From Levilactobacillus humaensis (GTDB lineage Bacteria > Bacillota > Bacilli > Lactobacillales > Lactobacillaceae), in the NCBI RefSeq assembly GCF_024345185.1, contig NZ_BROB01000008.1:19490-83489 (forward strand): 64,000 nt of DNA. Reading direction: 5' to 3'. How positions within the stretch are numbered: position 1 is the first letter of the stretch; the number at the start of each line of letters is the position of its first letter. The notes under the pieces were generated by a model. The model saw only the letters and a program-made list of their open reading frames with translations, ran no database searches and had not been told where the DNA came from. Positions 52,239 through 61,032 of this stretch are shown one piece after another. Both the position numbers and the translations under genes were made by a program.

Positions 52239-52553
52239 TTAGATAGCTAAATTGTTAGTCAGTTCATGATTTCCCCAGGACTCGAAGTCGTGGAGAATAC
52301 GGTGAAACATGGCCCCATTGACGGTGAGCTGGTAGCTGTAATCGTCGTCCTCGAAGGCATCGACGAGACCCCAGTCTTCCAGTTTGTGAAGGGTTGTGAA
52401 GAGGTTAAACGTGGAGATCCCGCGGATTGCTTGGCGCAGGTCCATGAATTCAGTGGGGTCTTCGGTGAGTTGGTAGAGGACCAGGGCGTACCAACGGTGA
52501 TGTAAAATTTCGACGCCGAGTTCGGAGCCAAGATTGAGTTGCGTTAAGGGCAT
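52239..52553 (-). CDS. HxlR-family winged-helix regulator
   Basis: 104 residues: EILHHRWYALVLYQL, FMDLRQAIRGISTFNLFTTLHKLEDWGLV and YSYQLTVNG, the HxlR order of helix-turn-helix and wing. Family members often sense redox state or electrophiles, usually through a Cys, but no Cys is present here, so any sensing must differ. AAAGGCGG precedes the ATG. No divergent target is obvious except the following pcp gene. Confidence 0.82.
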   Translation of the reverse strand: MPLTQLNLGSELGVEILHHRWYALVLYQLTEDPTEFMDLRQAIRGISTFNLFTTLHKLEDWGLVDAFEDDDYSYQLTVNGAMFHRILHDFESWGNHELTNNLAI

Positions 52554-52779
52554 TAGTTAATTGCCGCCTTTCTATCGGTTAGAGTGATTAAATGTTATGA
52601 AGTGAGACGTGTGCAGTCGACATTCAAAGAGATTTATCATATCACGTGGTGGGCACGCTGTCCAGATACGTTCTTTTTTTAGTAACGCCAGTGAGTGGCG
52701 GCTAAGCAGATGATAACGTCAGATTAGCCTGAAATTGGCGTATAATAAACCTAATTTTAAAGTCGAGGAGGCTGGGATT

Positions 52780-53397
52780 ATGAAAATTTTAGTGACAGGC
52801 TTTGATCCCTTTGGTGGGGAGACCACTAATCCAGCGATGGAAGCGGTCAAACGGCTACCGGCCACGATCGCCGGTGCTCGGGTCGTACCTTTGGTGGTGC
52901 CAACCGAGTTTGAACGTTGTGCGACGGTTGTACGATCGGCTATCGAAACCGAGCATCCCGATGTGGTGCTCAGTATTGGTCAGGCTGGCGGCCGATTCGG
53001 CCTCACACCGGAACGGGTGGCGATTAATCTCGCCGATGGCCGCATCGCAGACAATGCGGGTTACCAGCCGACAGACGAACCGATTGAACCGGCGGGGGTA
53101 GCGGCCTATTTCACGCAATTGCCAGTGAAGGCGATGGTTCAAGCCATTCGAGCGGTGGGGATTCCGTCTCAGCTCTCCACGACGGCAGGAACCTACGTCT
53201 GCAATGATCTCATGTATCGTGTCCAGTATCTGCGGGCGACGGAATTTCCAGAGTTGCGGGCTGGCTTTCTACATATTCCCTTTCTACCAAGTCAGGTGGT
53301 AAGTAAGCCTGGTCAGCCGTCACTGTCCTTGGCCGACGACGTCAAAGGGATTACGGCAGCGATTACCGCGATTGTCACTGCGCCCACTGAGAGCTAG
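52780..53397 (+). CDS. pcp: Pyrrolidone-carboxylate peptidase
   Basis: 205 residues. Removes N-terminal pyroglutamate from peptides (EC 3.4.19.3). The catalytic triad is E78 (TPERVAIN), C141 (GTYVCND) and H165 (LHIPFLP), each three residues earlier than the Bacillus numbering as known. ATG 52780 follows GAGGAGG; the longer frame is rejected. It is cytoplasmic and monocistronic. Confidence 0.95.
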   Translation: MKILVTGFDPFGGETTNPAMEAVKRLPATIAGARVVPLVVPTEFERCATVVRSAIETEHPDVVLSIGQAGGRFGLTPERVAINLADGRIADNAGYQPTDEPIEPAGVAAYFTQLPVKAMVQAIRAVGIPSQLSTTAGTYVCNDLMYRVQYLRATEFPELRAGFLHIPFLPSQVVSKPGQPSLSLADDVKGITAAITAIVTAPTES

Positions 53398-53590
53398 TCA
53401 GACGCTCCTGCTTAGACGGTGAGTGAACTTTATCGAAATTAGCAAGGGGTAACAAATCCTGATTTGACGGGCATCTTACTAAAAAAGGCATCACGGCCTG
53501 TTTATAAATTTCATCATAATTAGTCCCATACGTGTCGGATTATTCTATAATAGGATTTGTATAATAGTGAAATTGATGGGAGGACTTATG

Positions 53591-54241
53591 ATGCAAAAAT
53601 ATGCAGCAGAATTTATGGGCACCTTCATGTTGGTGTTCTTGGGAACCGGGGCCGTGACAGTAGCCGCCGGGAATACCCTGACGATTGGGTTAGCCTTCGG
53701 GTTAGCGATTACGATTTCGGCCTACGCCTTCGGTGGCATCTCGGGTGGTCACTTCAACCCGGCCGTCACGACAGCCATGTTGATTAATCGCCGGATTGAT
53801 GGCCGTGATGCCGCGGGTTACATCGTCGCTCAGTTCTTAGGGGCGACGGTGGCTTCGGCTTGCATTCGACTCTTTGTAGGCGGCTTGGGCTTAGCAACGA
53901 CGCAGTTAGGTCAGACGGACTTTCCAAAGATCTCGACTGGTTTAGCCTTTGTTGTTGAGACTTTGGTCACGTTCCTCTTCTTGATGGTCATCTTAAATGT
54001 TACCAGCGACCGTCATGGTAACGGCGACTTTGCCGGCTTGACGATTGGGATTACCTTGGCCTTCCTGATTATTGTGGCTTTGAACCTGACCGGTGGTTCC
54101 TTGAACCCAGCACGGTCATTTGGTCCAGCCATCTTTGCTGGTGGGAGTGCCTTGTCACACCTGTGGCTTTACATTGTCGCACCTGAAGTTGGGGCTATTC
54201 TGGCAGCCTTTGCGGCTCGGTTAATGGGTAGCGAAGATTAG
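53591..54241 (+). CDS. Aquaporin / MIP-family channel
   Basis: 216 residues, six helices. The two pore half-helices are HFNPAVT and LNPARSFGPA. The order resembles AqpZ more than a glycerol facilitator (no long loops), so water is the likely substrate, but lactobacillus members may also pass glycerol or lactic acid. ATG 53591 is used because GGGAGG is seven bases upstream; ATG 53588 is also possible. It is followed by a structured element and a terminator. Confidence 0.9.
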   Translation: MQKYAAEFMGTFMLVFLGTGAVTVAAGNTLTIGLAFGLAITISAYAFGGISGGHFNPAVTTAMLINRRIDGRDAAGYIVAQFLGATVASACIRLFVGGLGLATTQLGQTDFPKISTGLAFVVETLVTFLFLMVILNVTSDRHGNGDFAGLTIGITLAFLIIVALNLTGGSLNPARSFGPAIFAGGSALSHLWLYIVAPEVGAILAAFAARLMGSED

Positions 54242-54270
54242 ACTGCTTTGAAATGCTGATTAAATTGGGC

Positions 54271-54478
54271 GTTAGCAGCGCCTCCGGGCTGGTGAAAATG
54301 AGGCCGGAACGCTGTGGGCGCACGCGCGGAGCCGAAGAGCGGTCTCCACGCTTAGGTTCGAGCCTCTGACGAGTCTCAAACCTAGCAGTTCCCTAAGCGA
54401 CACAGACCGTCACTAAGGGAACTCCCACGGCTGGGCTCATTTTCACCAGCCCTCCGGCTAACATTTGCGTTCAGTTTT
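54271..54478 (+). ncRNA. Structured element family B, copy 2
   Basis: A 17-bp perfect outer stem (54286-54302 with 54436-54452) is extended by GTTAGC/GCTAAC. Inside, GGAACGCTGTG, then TTAGGTTCGAG..CTCAAACCTAG, and P3 AGTTCCCT/AGGGAACT (54387, 54416) with inner ends AAGC and ACTA, identical to copy 1. Stem bases differ but pair. It begins 30 bases after the aquaporin stop on the sense strand. Confidence 0.78.
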
Positions 54479-54547
54479 AGATTGGTGTCATTCAGTTATT
54501 GGTTTTCGCAATCATTATCAATTTGAAATTTAGGTGAAAAACCAAAA

Positions 54548-54592
54548 GTGTCGGACAATTACCTCAGGGATAATTGTTCGACACCTTTTTTA
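54548..54592 (+). terminator. Terminator after the structured element
   Basis: GTGTCGGACAATTA and TAATTGTTCGACAC form a stem (one mismatch) followed by six T. It lies 70 bases after the family B element, so aquaporin and the element may share one transcript. Confidence 0.85.
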
Positions 54593-54640
54593 TGTTTTGA
54601 GAATGGTTGCGTTTTTGTTGCATTGAACCGCCAGTCTTAG

Positions 54641-54821
54641 CCGGAGGAGGTCAGGGGTGGAGCCGGCCGTGGTGAGACTGTTAGACCGAGTGGTCTATCT
54701 CGGCCTTACAGTCTGGGCGACTTTGAAGACTCGCGTTCTTGGCGAGGCTTCAAATCGAGCGAGAAGCCCCAAGGGCTGAAGCGTCCCCACAGCAGGCGGA
54801 ATCCCTGACAGCCGTAGGCGA
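54641..54821 (+). repeat. Structured repeat family A, copy 3
   Basis: P1 GTCAGGGGT/ATCCCTGAC (54650, 54801), P2 AGACTGT/ACAGTCT (54675, 54708), P3 TTTGAAG/CTTCAAA with CTCGC/GCGAG, and P4 AGCCC/GGGCT. The 3' single strand GCGTCCCCACAGCAGGCGG is identical to copy 1. It lies just downstream of the DUF1801 gene on the opposite strand. Confidence 0.8.
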
Positions 54822-54826
54822 CAAAT

Positions 54827-55168
54827 TTAAGCGTTAATTTCACTCAATCGGAATTTCACCATTTTCGTAATGAGGTCGACTGGAAGCGGCTGGTCGTAGG
54901 CAAACTGGACCGCGCCTTTGGAGTACTTGTAGTAGCCCAACAGATCGTCTTCGGACGCTTCAATGGGGCCAGATGTGGGATAGAATCCCAGGTGGTGTTT
55001 CATGGCCGCAAAGTAAACGACGGGCTTGTCCAGCGCAAATGCCGGCATGCCATAACTGAATTTTTCAGTGGCATCTGGCAAGAGATCTTTCAACAAGTGA
55101 TACATCGCTGTGAGTTGTGGTTGGGTCTCTGCTGGTGCCTGGTCAATATAATCTGTGATGAGGGTCAT
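54827..55168 (-). CDS. DUF1801-family protein
   Basis: 113 residues with the YdhG-like pattern YIDQAPAETQPQLTAMYHLLKDLLPDATEKFSYGMPAF and KGAVQFAYDQPLP. Members include iron-sulfur delivery and ligand-binding proteins, so the function is open. It begins 16 bases after the methylase gene stop on the same strand, so the two are probably co-transcribed. Copy 3 of family A is right behind it. Confidence 0.82.
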   Translation of the reverse strand: MTLITDYIDQAPAETQPQLTAMYHLLKDLLPDATEKFSYGMPAFALDKPVVYFAAMKHHLGFYPTSGPIEASEDDLLGYYKYSKGAVQFAYDQPLPVDLITKMVKFRLSEINA

Positions 55169-55184
55169 ACGTAGTCCTCCAGTC

Positions 55185-56132
55185 TTAGTGAACGATCAGC
55201 AGTTCGGAAACATTACCGCGGCCCTTACTCCGCGCCGAAATCATGCGAGCCGCCGTGAGACGATTGATCGTGAAATCTTGATAAAGGGTATCGAAGAAGT
55301 CATCGGTCGGATCACTCTGATGGGGATCCGAATTACTGAGGGCAAAGTGCGCGCCGGCTGCGGCTAACACGTGGGTGTAGTCGGCTAGGGCTACCTGGGC
55401 ATCATCGTTGAAGCTGGATTTGGTGTAGCTGGTGAAACTAGCCGAATCCGTGAGGGGCCGATAGGGGGGATCAAAGTAGAAGAAGGTGCGGTTGCCGGCA
55501 AATTGCTGGGATTGATGGTAGTCACCTTGTAAAATTGTCGTATTCTGTAAGAGATCGCTGAAGTTTTGTAGGTTGGTTTGGTCGACTAGGGAGACGGTTT
55601 TCCGGCGGCCGAAGGGCACGTTGAAGGTTCCCTTGGCGTTGACCCGGTAGAGACCGTTAAAGTCGGTCTTATTGAGAAAGACGAACAGGGCGGCTTGACG
55701 AACCGGCGTGGGGATCTCGGTGACAGTCTCGTCTGTTACCGACTGGGTAATCCCGTTGTTGAAGGTGGTCCGCATGTCGTAGAAGTAGGCCTTCTTGGCA
55801 ACGAAGTCATCATCTTCGGAGAGGGCGTTGTAGGCAACCTCTAGCTTTCCAAGTTCGGTAATGAGGTCCGCCAGGTGGTCTCTGACCTGCGTATAGAGGT
55901 TGATGAGTTCCGCGTTGACGTCCATGATCACCTGATGCTTGAAACGATAGCGCGTGGCCAAGTAGAGAAAGAAGGCGGCCCCCCCGGCAAAGGGTTCGAC
56001 GTAAGTATCGATATTTTCGAAGGCGACCTGTTGGGTGGTGAGGGCCTCGATAGTGGGTGCTAGACGTTTCTTACCGCCCGCCCACTTGATGATTGGCGTG
56101 ATTTGAATTGGATTTTCGATTTTTTCGGCCAT
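55185..56132 (-). CDS. DNA adenine methyltransferase (Dam/D12 class)
   Basis: 315 residues, D12 class N6-adenine methylase. The SAM motifs are PIIKWAGGKKRL, VEPFAGGAAFF, and DPPYRP (catalytic). A helical target-recognition insert lies between. ATG 56132 follows GGAAGG. It is divergent from a PD-(D/E)xK endonuclease, so it is the modification arm of a type II system. The Dam-like sequence suggests GATC as target, but this is inferred. Confidence 0.9.
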   Translation of the reverse strand: MAEKIENPIQITPIIKWAGGKKRLAPTIEALTTQQVAFENIDTYVEPFAGGAAFFLYLATRYRFKHQVIMDVNAELINLYTQVRDHLADLITELGKLEVAYNALSEDDDFVAKKAYFYDMRTTFNNGITQSVTDETVTEIPTPVRQAALFVFLNKTDFNGLYRVNAKGTFNVPFGRRKTVSLVDQTNLQNFSDLLQNTTILQGDYHQSQQFAGNRTFFYFDPPYRPLTDSASFTSYTKSSFNDDAQVALADYTHVLAAAGAHFALSNSDPHQSDPTDDFFDTLYQDFTINRLTAARMISARSKGRGNVSELLIVH

Positions 56133-56286
56133 GCAGTCAGGTCCTTCCATAACTGTCTTGAAGCATATTGTCTCAAGTATAAAGAAAACGAGTCCAAAAG
56201 ACCAATACTATTTCTCCAAAAAGAGCGTAGAACCGGGAACCTTTGGTACAATGATATTAACTTAACTTCGGAGGGGAAGGACCACA

Positions 56287-57564
56287 ATGGCCAAGGAAAA
56301 CATTCGCGACCGTGTCTGGGAACAATTATTTGCCAAGTACGCTATTTTAGCGGCCATCGAACGCGATGGTATCTTTGAAATTACGGCCAATCAGATCAAG
56401 GAATTCTATGAACCACGGTTGGTCACCAAATATGATTGGTCGAGTAGTTTACCTCAAATCTTTCAGGCCCATAAGCTGGCCATTCTGCCAGACAGTCGGG
56501 GAACTTACAAGATTGGCCCGTTCAAGGCCTACCAACCCCTGGTTCATCGGGAGTTGCGGCCAATTCTGAAACAGCTGCCGGACTTCGTTCATTCGTTTGA
56601 CCACTTTCCGATCACCTCGGAGAGTATGGCGTTGAATGTGGCGCAAGCATCGGGGATGATCGATGACGTTCTAGGCCGTCAGCCAGGTGATCCGGCGGCG
56701 GTGGACACCCTGACAGGACGGGTTAAAAGTGGCCATTTGACCTACCAGATTGCGACAACTAAGGGCCAGCAGTTCGATTTTGCGGTCGCCAACAGTCAGG
56801 TAGAAATTGATGCCGGTTACGAGAATCGGGATAAATTAGCGGTCATTGAGGCCAAACGTAAGTTGCCACAGGACTTCATGATTCGCCAGTTATATTATCC
56901 CTACCGGCTCTATCAGAGCTTACAAACAGGCAAGACGGTCGTTCCGATCTACTTCACTTATGTGGATCAGGTCTACGCCTTTCATATTTATGAATTCACG
57001 GATCCCATGAACTACTCGAGTATTTACGAAGTGCGCCAGGTGAACTTTGTTCTGAATACAACCTGGGGGACGCCGGTAGCCGTGGCACGGGAGATTGCGG
57101 CACAGAGTCCCAACGATCCCGAGCAAGGCATTTATCCGCAAGCCAACAGTTTTAGTCGCGTCTTAGGCAGCCTGGAGAGCCTGCAAGCGCCCCTGACTGG
57201 CCCGGAGCTGGCCACTGAACTAGGATTAAATGCACGGCAGGGGGATTACTATGGGAACGCCCTCGTTTACCTGGGATTGGCCACGAAGGTTACGCATCAG
57301 TTCACGTTAACCGAGCTCGGTCAGCACGTTCGGACGTTGCCCAATGGCGATCAGCGAAACCAGTTGCTTTTGAAACAATTGTTGGCGCATCGTACGTTTA
57401 AACTGATCTTTGACGTCACGATGGCCAATGACCAACGGCTGGATCTGGACGAGATTCGTCGGGTGATGCAAGCTAATATTCCCGATCTCAATGCCACCAC
57501 GATCAATCGGCGAGTCAGTACCGTGCGGGCTTGGATGGAATGGGTGCTAAGCATTTTACAGTAG
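56287..57564 (+). CDS. Putative type II restriction endonuclease
   Basis: 425 residues. N-terminal winged-helix-like region (ITANQIKEFYEPRLV), then a nuclease core with QVEIDAGY and LAVIEAKRK (D175 and the ExK at 188-190), which fits PD-(D/E)xK. The C-terminal third shows winged-helix pieces (TEQELG-like TELGQHVRTL, TTINRRVSTV). It is divergent from the Dam-type methylase, and GAGGGGAAGG precedes the ATG. I infer a restriction partner; the family name is not certain. Confidence 0.7.
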   Translation: MAKENIRDRVWEQLFAKYAILAAIERDGIFEITANQIKEFYEPRLVTKYDWSSSLPQIFQAHKLAILPDSRGTYKIGPFKAYQPLVHRELRPILKQLPDFVHSFDHFPITSESMALNVAQASGMIDDVLGRQPGDPAAVDTLTGRVKSGHLTYQIATTKGQQFDFAVANSQVEIDAGYENRDKLAVIEAKRKLPQDFMIRQLYYPYRLYQSLQTGKTVVPIYFTYVDQVYAFHIYEFTDPMNYSSIYEVRQVNFVLNTTWGTPVAVAREIAAQSPNDPEQGIYPQANSFSRVLGSLESLQAPLTGPELATELGLNARQGDYYGNALVYLGLATKVTHQFTLTELGQHVRTLPNGDQRNQLLLKQLLAHRTFKLIFDVTMANDQRLDLDEIRRVMQANIPDLNATTINRRVSTVRAWMEWVLSILQ

Positions 57565-57574
57565 ATTAACTTGT

Positions 57575-57755
57575 TCGCCTGCGGCTGCCAAGGATTACGC
57601 CTGCTGTGGGGGACGCTTCAGCCCCTCGGGCTTCTCGCTCGATTTGAAGCCTCGCAAAAATCGCGACTCTTCAAAGTCGCCCAGAATGTAAGGCCGAGAT
57701 AAACCACTCGGTCTAACATTCTCACCACGGCCGGCTCCAGCCTTGGCCTCCTCCG
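57575..57755 (-). repeat. Structured repeat family A, copy 4
   Basis: On the minus strand: P1 GCCAAGG/CCTTGGC (57741, 57587), P2 AGAATGT... pairs with ACATTCT (57683, 57716), P3 TTTGAAG/CTTCAAA with TCGC/GCGA, P4 AGCCC/GGGGCT. It is inverted relative to copy 3; together they flank the restriction-modification genes. P1 and P2 bases differ from all other copies yet still pair. Confidence 0.8.
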
Positions 57756-57784
57756 GCTCGGGTTAATCTGTTTTAAGTATTCAG

Positions 57785-57842
57785 CACAAAAATCGGTAGC
57801 CATTATCTGTTAATTATCAGATAGAGGTTACCGATTTTTGTG
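57785..57842. terminator. Long bidirectional terminator
   Basis: CACAAAAATCGGTAGCC and GGTTACCGATTTTTGTG pair (one mismatch), with TATCTG/CAGATA inside. It lies between the endonuclease and the convergent permease gene. Confidence 0.9.
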
Positions 57843-57899
57843 TCGCTTACTAAAATTCTCGTTCGCGAGGTTTAAGATCACTTGTTATGGGGACAAAAC

Positions 57900-59345
57900 T
57901 TAGGCATCTTTCTCTTCATCTTGTCGTTTAACCTTAGCCAATCGCTCATACTCCTTGTCACCCAGTAGGTGATGCAAGGCGGTGTCGTTGTCCTGATGTT
58001 CCGATCGACCTAGCCAATAGAAGAGTAAGCCAAGACCGATCCAGACGGCCAACATGATGTATTCCGTCGGCCAGGCCAGAGCAACTGGGGACTTGGGATA
58101 CAGGGTACCAATGGCAATGACCACCGCGAGAAAGCCGCCGAGCATGCTGGGCCACAGGCGGCGCAGACGAAAGCCACCGTTGAGGTTCGGATAGTCACGA
58201 CGAATACGCCACAGTGACATCGCCGTGATGGCCCAAGCCATCGCTACGAAGAAGCCGCCAAGGTCAAGAAAGTAGGTCATAGCCCCTTTGCCCAACCACC
58301 CGAAACCGATGGCAAAGAGGAGCACGAGAACCGTGGCATTGAGGGGTGTTCCGTGTTTCTCACTTAATCGGGCGAAGCGCGGTGGTAAGAGGCCGGCCCG
58401 GGCCAACGACAGAATCAGCCGGGGCGCCGCGGTGAAGAGGCCGATGAAGCTGGTAAAGAGTCCCAGAAAGGCAATGAGGAAGGCGGCTTGCCCTAGCAGT
58501 GGGAAACCGGCCTTGGTAAAGGCGGTAATCGACCCCATATCGAAGGTTGCTGTCTTCTGCCACGGGTAAACCCAGGCGCTGGCAAGGAGGACGATGATGT
58601 AGTAGCTGGCGGCCAGGACGATGGCGCCAACCACGGCCTTCCCAATCTTAGCCGGTGGCATGTCGGCCTCTTCCGCCAGGATGGTAACGACTTCCCAACC
58701 AGTTAAGAAGGTCATGGCGGGGAGGACGAACCGCACAATGTTCAACAGGGGGTCACTTCCGGTGGCGAAGGCCGGCCAGAAATTTTTCGGACTGCCCTGA
58801 GAGAATCCGGTCACGATGAGGGCCCCACCTAAGATGACGAGACCACCAAACAACACGGCCTGAACGCCAGCGGTGAGGCGGGTTCCCCGGATGTTGAGGG
58901 CGAAGATAAACAGGGTGAAGGCAACGCCAATCGCGAGTTCCATCAGCGAGACATGGGCCCCGGCGATCGTGTAGCCTGGACCTTGGCTGATTTGCGGCCA
59001 GATGGTGGCCAGGAGCATGCTACTAGCGGTGACGTAGAATGACAGGGCACTCAGGTAGGCCCCGAGAATGGCCCAACCGGTTGCGAAGCCCCAGCGTTTA
59101 CCAAAGGCCAGGTAGCTGTAGACGACGGGTCCGCCACTTCGAGGAAAGATTGAGGAGAGCTCGGCGAAGGCTAGCGAGGCCAGGACGGTGATTGTCATGG
59201 CCAGAACGAAGCCAAAGATTTCGCCCCCAGCCCCGTATTTAGAGAAGAAGATGCCATTGGTATAAATCCAGCTACTTCCAATGACACTTGAGGCCCCCAG
59301 AATCAGGAGCCGCGGAAATGAAATATGGCGGGTTAAATTCTGCAT
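57900..59345 (-). CDS. APC-superfamily amino acid/amine permease
   Basis: 481 residues, about 12 helices. The N-terminal unwound-helix motif GASSVIGSSWIY and the following SIFPRSGGPVVYSY are of the APC type. Substrate unknown; an amino acid or amine is expected. AAGTGAG precedes the ATG. It is divergent from the tannase gene, with a cre site between. Confidence 0.88.
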   Translation of the reverse strand: MQNLTRHISFPRLLILGASSVIGSSWIYTNGIFFSKYGAGGEIFGFVLAMTITVLASLAFAELSSIFPRSGGPVVYSYLAFGKRWGFATGWAILGAYLSALSFYVTASSMLLATIWPQISQGPGYTIAGAHVSLMELAIGVAFTLFIFALNIRGTRLTAGVQAVLFGGLVILGGALIVTGFSQGSPKNFWPAFATGSDPLLNIVRFVLPAMTFLTGWEVVTILAEEADMPPAKIGKAVVGAIVLAASYYIIVLLASAWVYPWQKTATFDMGSITAFTKAGFPLLGQAAFLIAFLGLFTSFIGLFTAAPRLILSLARAGLLPPRFARLSEKHGTPLNATVLVLLFAIGFGWLGKGAMTYFLDLGGFFVAMAWAITAMSLWRIRRDYPNLNGGFRLRRLWPSMLGGFLAVVIAIGTLYPKSPVALAWPTEYIMLAVWIGLGLLFYWLGRSEHQDNDTALHHLLGDKEYERLAKVKRQDEEKDA

Positions 59346-59413
59346 GGTGATGGCTCACTTTCATTGAACAGATTTTCGAAGACTTGTGAAATTATGGTTC
59401 TCATTCTACTGAA

Positions 59414-59427
59414 TGATAGCGTTTGCA
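59414..59427. promoter_or_regulatory. cre site between permease and tannase
   Basis: Read on the minus strand TGCAAACGCTATCA matches the TGNAARCGNWWNCA core at every defined position. CcpA could repress the permease, the tannase or both. Confidence 0.65.
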
Positions 59428-59586
59428 ACAACGAAAGTGACTCTGAAAGTTCACAAGCGATTAGGGAGCGAACCATTCAGGGGCAACATCACCAACAGTG
59501 GGCGAAGATGCCCCATCAAAATGATTGCCCCGGCTCAGTATTTCCACTATGGTTAGGGAAAAGAGTTGTGAAATGGAGGAGTGGCA

Positions 59587-60981
59587 ATGACACCTTTGCG
59601 GTTTAACGAGAAGAAATTTGAACGCCAAACGGTGGTTATGAGTGGCCGACGCGTCACGTACCGGGCTTTCTTAGACCTGGACTATCTGATGATGCCGGTC
59701 GCGGAGGAGCAGCGACTCAATGTCTTTGTGCCGGAGCCTTACTTTAATCAAGGTCGGGTTAACGGCTACAGTCGGGTCACGGCTCCCATCTTCATGCCCA
59801 ATACCGTGGGGGGTTACTTGCCTGGACCCCGAGATTTTCCAGGAAACTCGGCGCCATTTAGTCGCGGAGCAACGATTCTCCAGGCGCTAGCACGTGGGTA
59901 TGTCGTGGTTTCCGCCGGCGTTCGTGGGCGGACAACGCAGAACGGGGGCGAATTTGTTGGCAAGGCCCCGGCCTTTATCGTAGATCTGAAGGCCGCCATT
60001 CGTTACGTGAAATTCAATGCCGGCTGGATCCCCGGTGATACCGAAAAGATTATCACCAACGGAACCAGTGCCGGTGGGGCTGCCTCGGCGTTGGCGGGGG
60101 CCAGCGGCAATGCGGATTTCTTTGCGACCCCCTTAGCGGAACTAGGTGCGGCCCCGGCTACCGATGATGTTTTTGCCGTATCGACCTACTGCCCAATTTC
60201 TGATTTGGAACACGCTGATGCGGCTTATGAATGGCAGTTCAACGGTCTGAACACCTGGCATAGCCAGCAGTTCACGCGAGTCGGGGATCGCATGCAGGTG
60301 ACGCCGGTGGCTGGCAAGCTTACCACCAAGGAACAGGCGTTATCGGCCCAGTTGAAGGCTACCTTTCCAGCTTATGTTAATTCACTGCATTTGCAGAATG
60401 ACCAGAAGGCCCGGTTGACGTTAAATGAGCAGGGACAGGGGCCGTTCCAACAGGCGATTATCAATGAACTTAAGTGGTCGGCTCAGCAGGCATTAGATAC
60501 CGGAGATGACGTGACTGCCCAACGAGGGCTGACGATTCAGGCCGGTCATGTGACGCAGTTAGATTGGCCACAATACCTCAGGGGGCTTACGCGGCAAAAA
60601 CCGGTTCCGGCGTTTGACGCTTTGGACCTCAGTAGTCCGGAGACCAGTCTGTTTGGGAGCCGCCTACTTGCGGCTAGACACTTTACGTCGTTTGCTCAGA
60701 AACACACTACCGTACGGGCACAACAGACCGATCCAGTTCTCGTTGCCGCGATCAACCCGGCGAGTTACTTAGAGACAAACCGAAGTCAGGTTGCCCAACA
60801 TTGGCGGATTCGGCATGGGGCCTCCGACCGAGATACCTCATTTGCTGTTCCCTTCATCTTAGCAACGTTACTTAAGAATCATGGTCGAGATGTTGACCTG
60901 GCATTCCCTTGGGGACGACCACACGACGGCGATTACGACCTGCCAGAACTCTTCGATTGGATCGATCACATTTGCCAATAA
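59587..60981 (+). CDS. tan: Tannase (tannin acylhydrolase)
   Basis: 464 residues, no signal peptide, so cytoplasmic, like the L. plantarum enzyme, which the sequence closely resembles (for example APIFMPNTVGGYLPGP and YCPISDLEHADAAYEWQFNG). The triad is S161 (NGTSAGGA), D414 (GASDRDTS) and H446 (RPHDGDYD), with spacings as in the plantarum enzyme. It hydrolyses galloyl esters to gallate (EC 3.1.1.20). ATG 59587 follows GGAGGA; GTG 59581 directly abuts that site and is rejected. A cre site lies upstream. Confidence 0.95.
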   Translation: MTPLRFNEKKFERQTVVMSGRRVTYRAFLDLDYLMMPVAEEQRLNVFVPEPYFNQGRVNGYSRVTAPIFMPNTVGGYLPGPRDFPGNSAPFSRGATILQALARGYVVVSAGVRGRTTQNGGEFVGKAPAFIVDLKAAIRYVKFNAGWIPGDTEKIITNGTSAGGAASALAGASGNADFFATPLAELGAAPATDDVFAVSTYCPISDLEHADAAYEWQFNGLNTWHSQQFTRVGDRMQVTPVAGKLTTKEQALSAQLKATFPAYVNSLHLQNDQKARLTLNEQGQGPFQQAIINELKWSAQQALDTGDDVTAQRGLTIQAGHVTQLDWPQYLRGLTRQKPVPAFDALDLSSPETSLFGSRLLAARHFTSFAQKHTTVRAQQTDPVLVAAINPASYLETNRSQVAQHWRIRHGASDRDTSFAVPFILATLLKNHGRDVDLAFPWGRPHDGDYDLPELFDWIDHICQ

Positions 60982-61001
60982 GAGCAAAAAGGTTGCTTTA
61001 T

Positions 61002-61019
61002 TATACCTATGGGGGTATA
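61002..61019 (+). promoter_or_regulatory. CsoR/CstR-like operator before thioredoxin
   Basis: TATACC and GGTATA flank TATGGG, giving TATACCTATGGGGGTATA, close to the operator of CsoR-family repressors (ATACCnnnnGGGTAT type). These sense copper or persulfide; the pattern suggests stress control of the thioredoxin gene. No csoR gene is in the window. Confidence 0.55.
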
Positions 61020-61032
61020 TTGAGAACATCAA

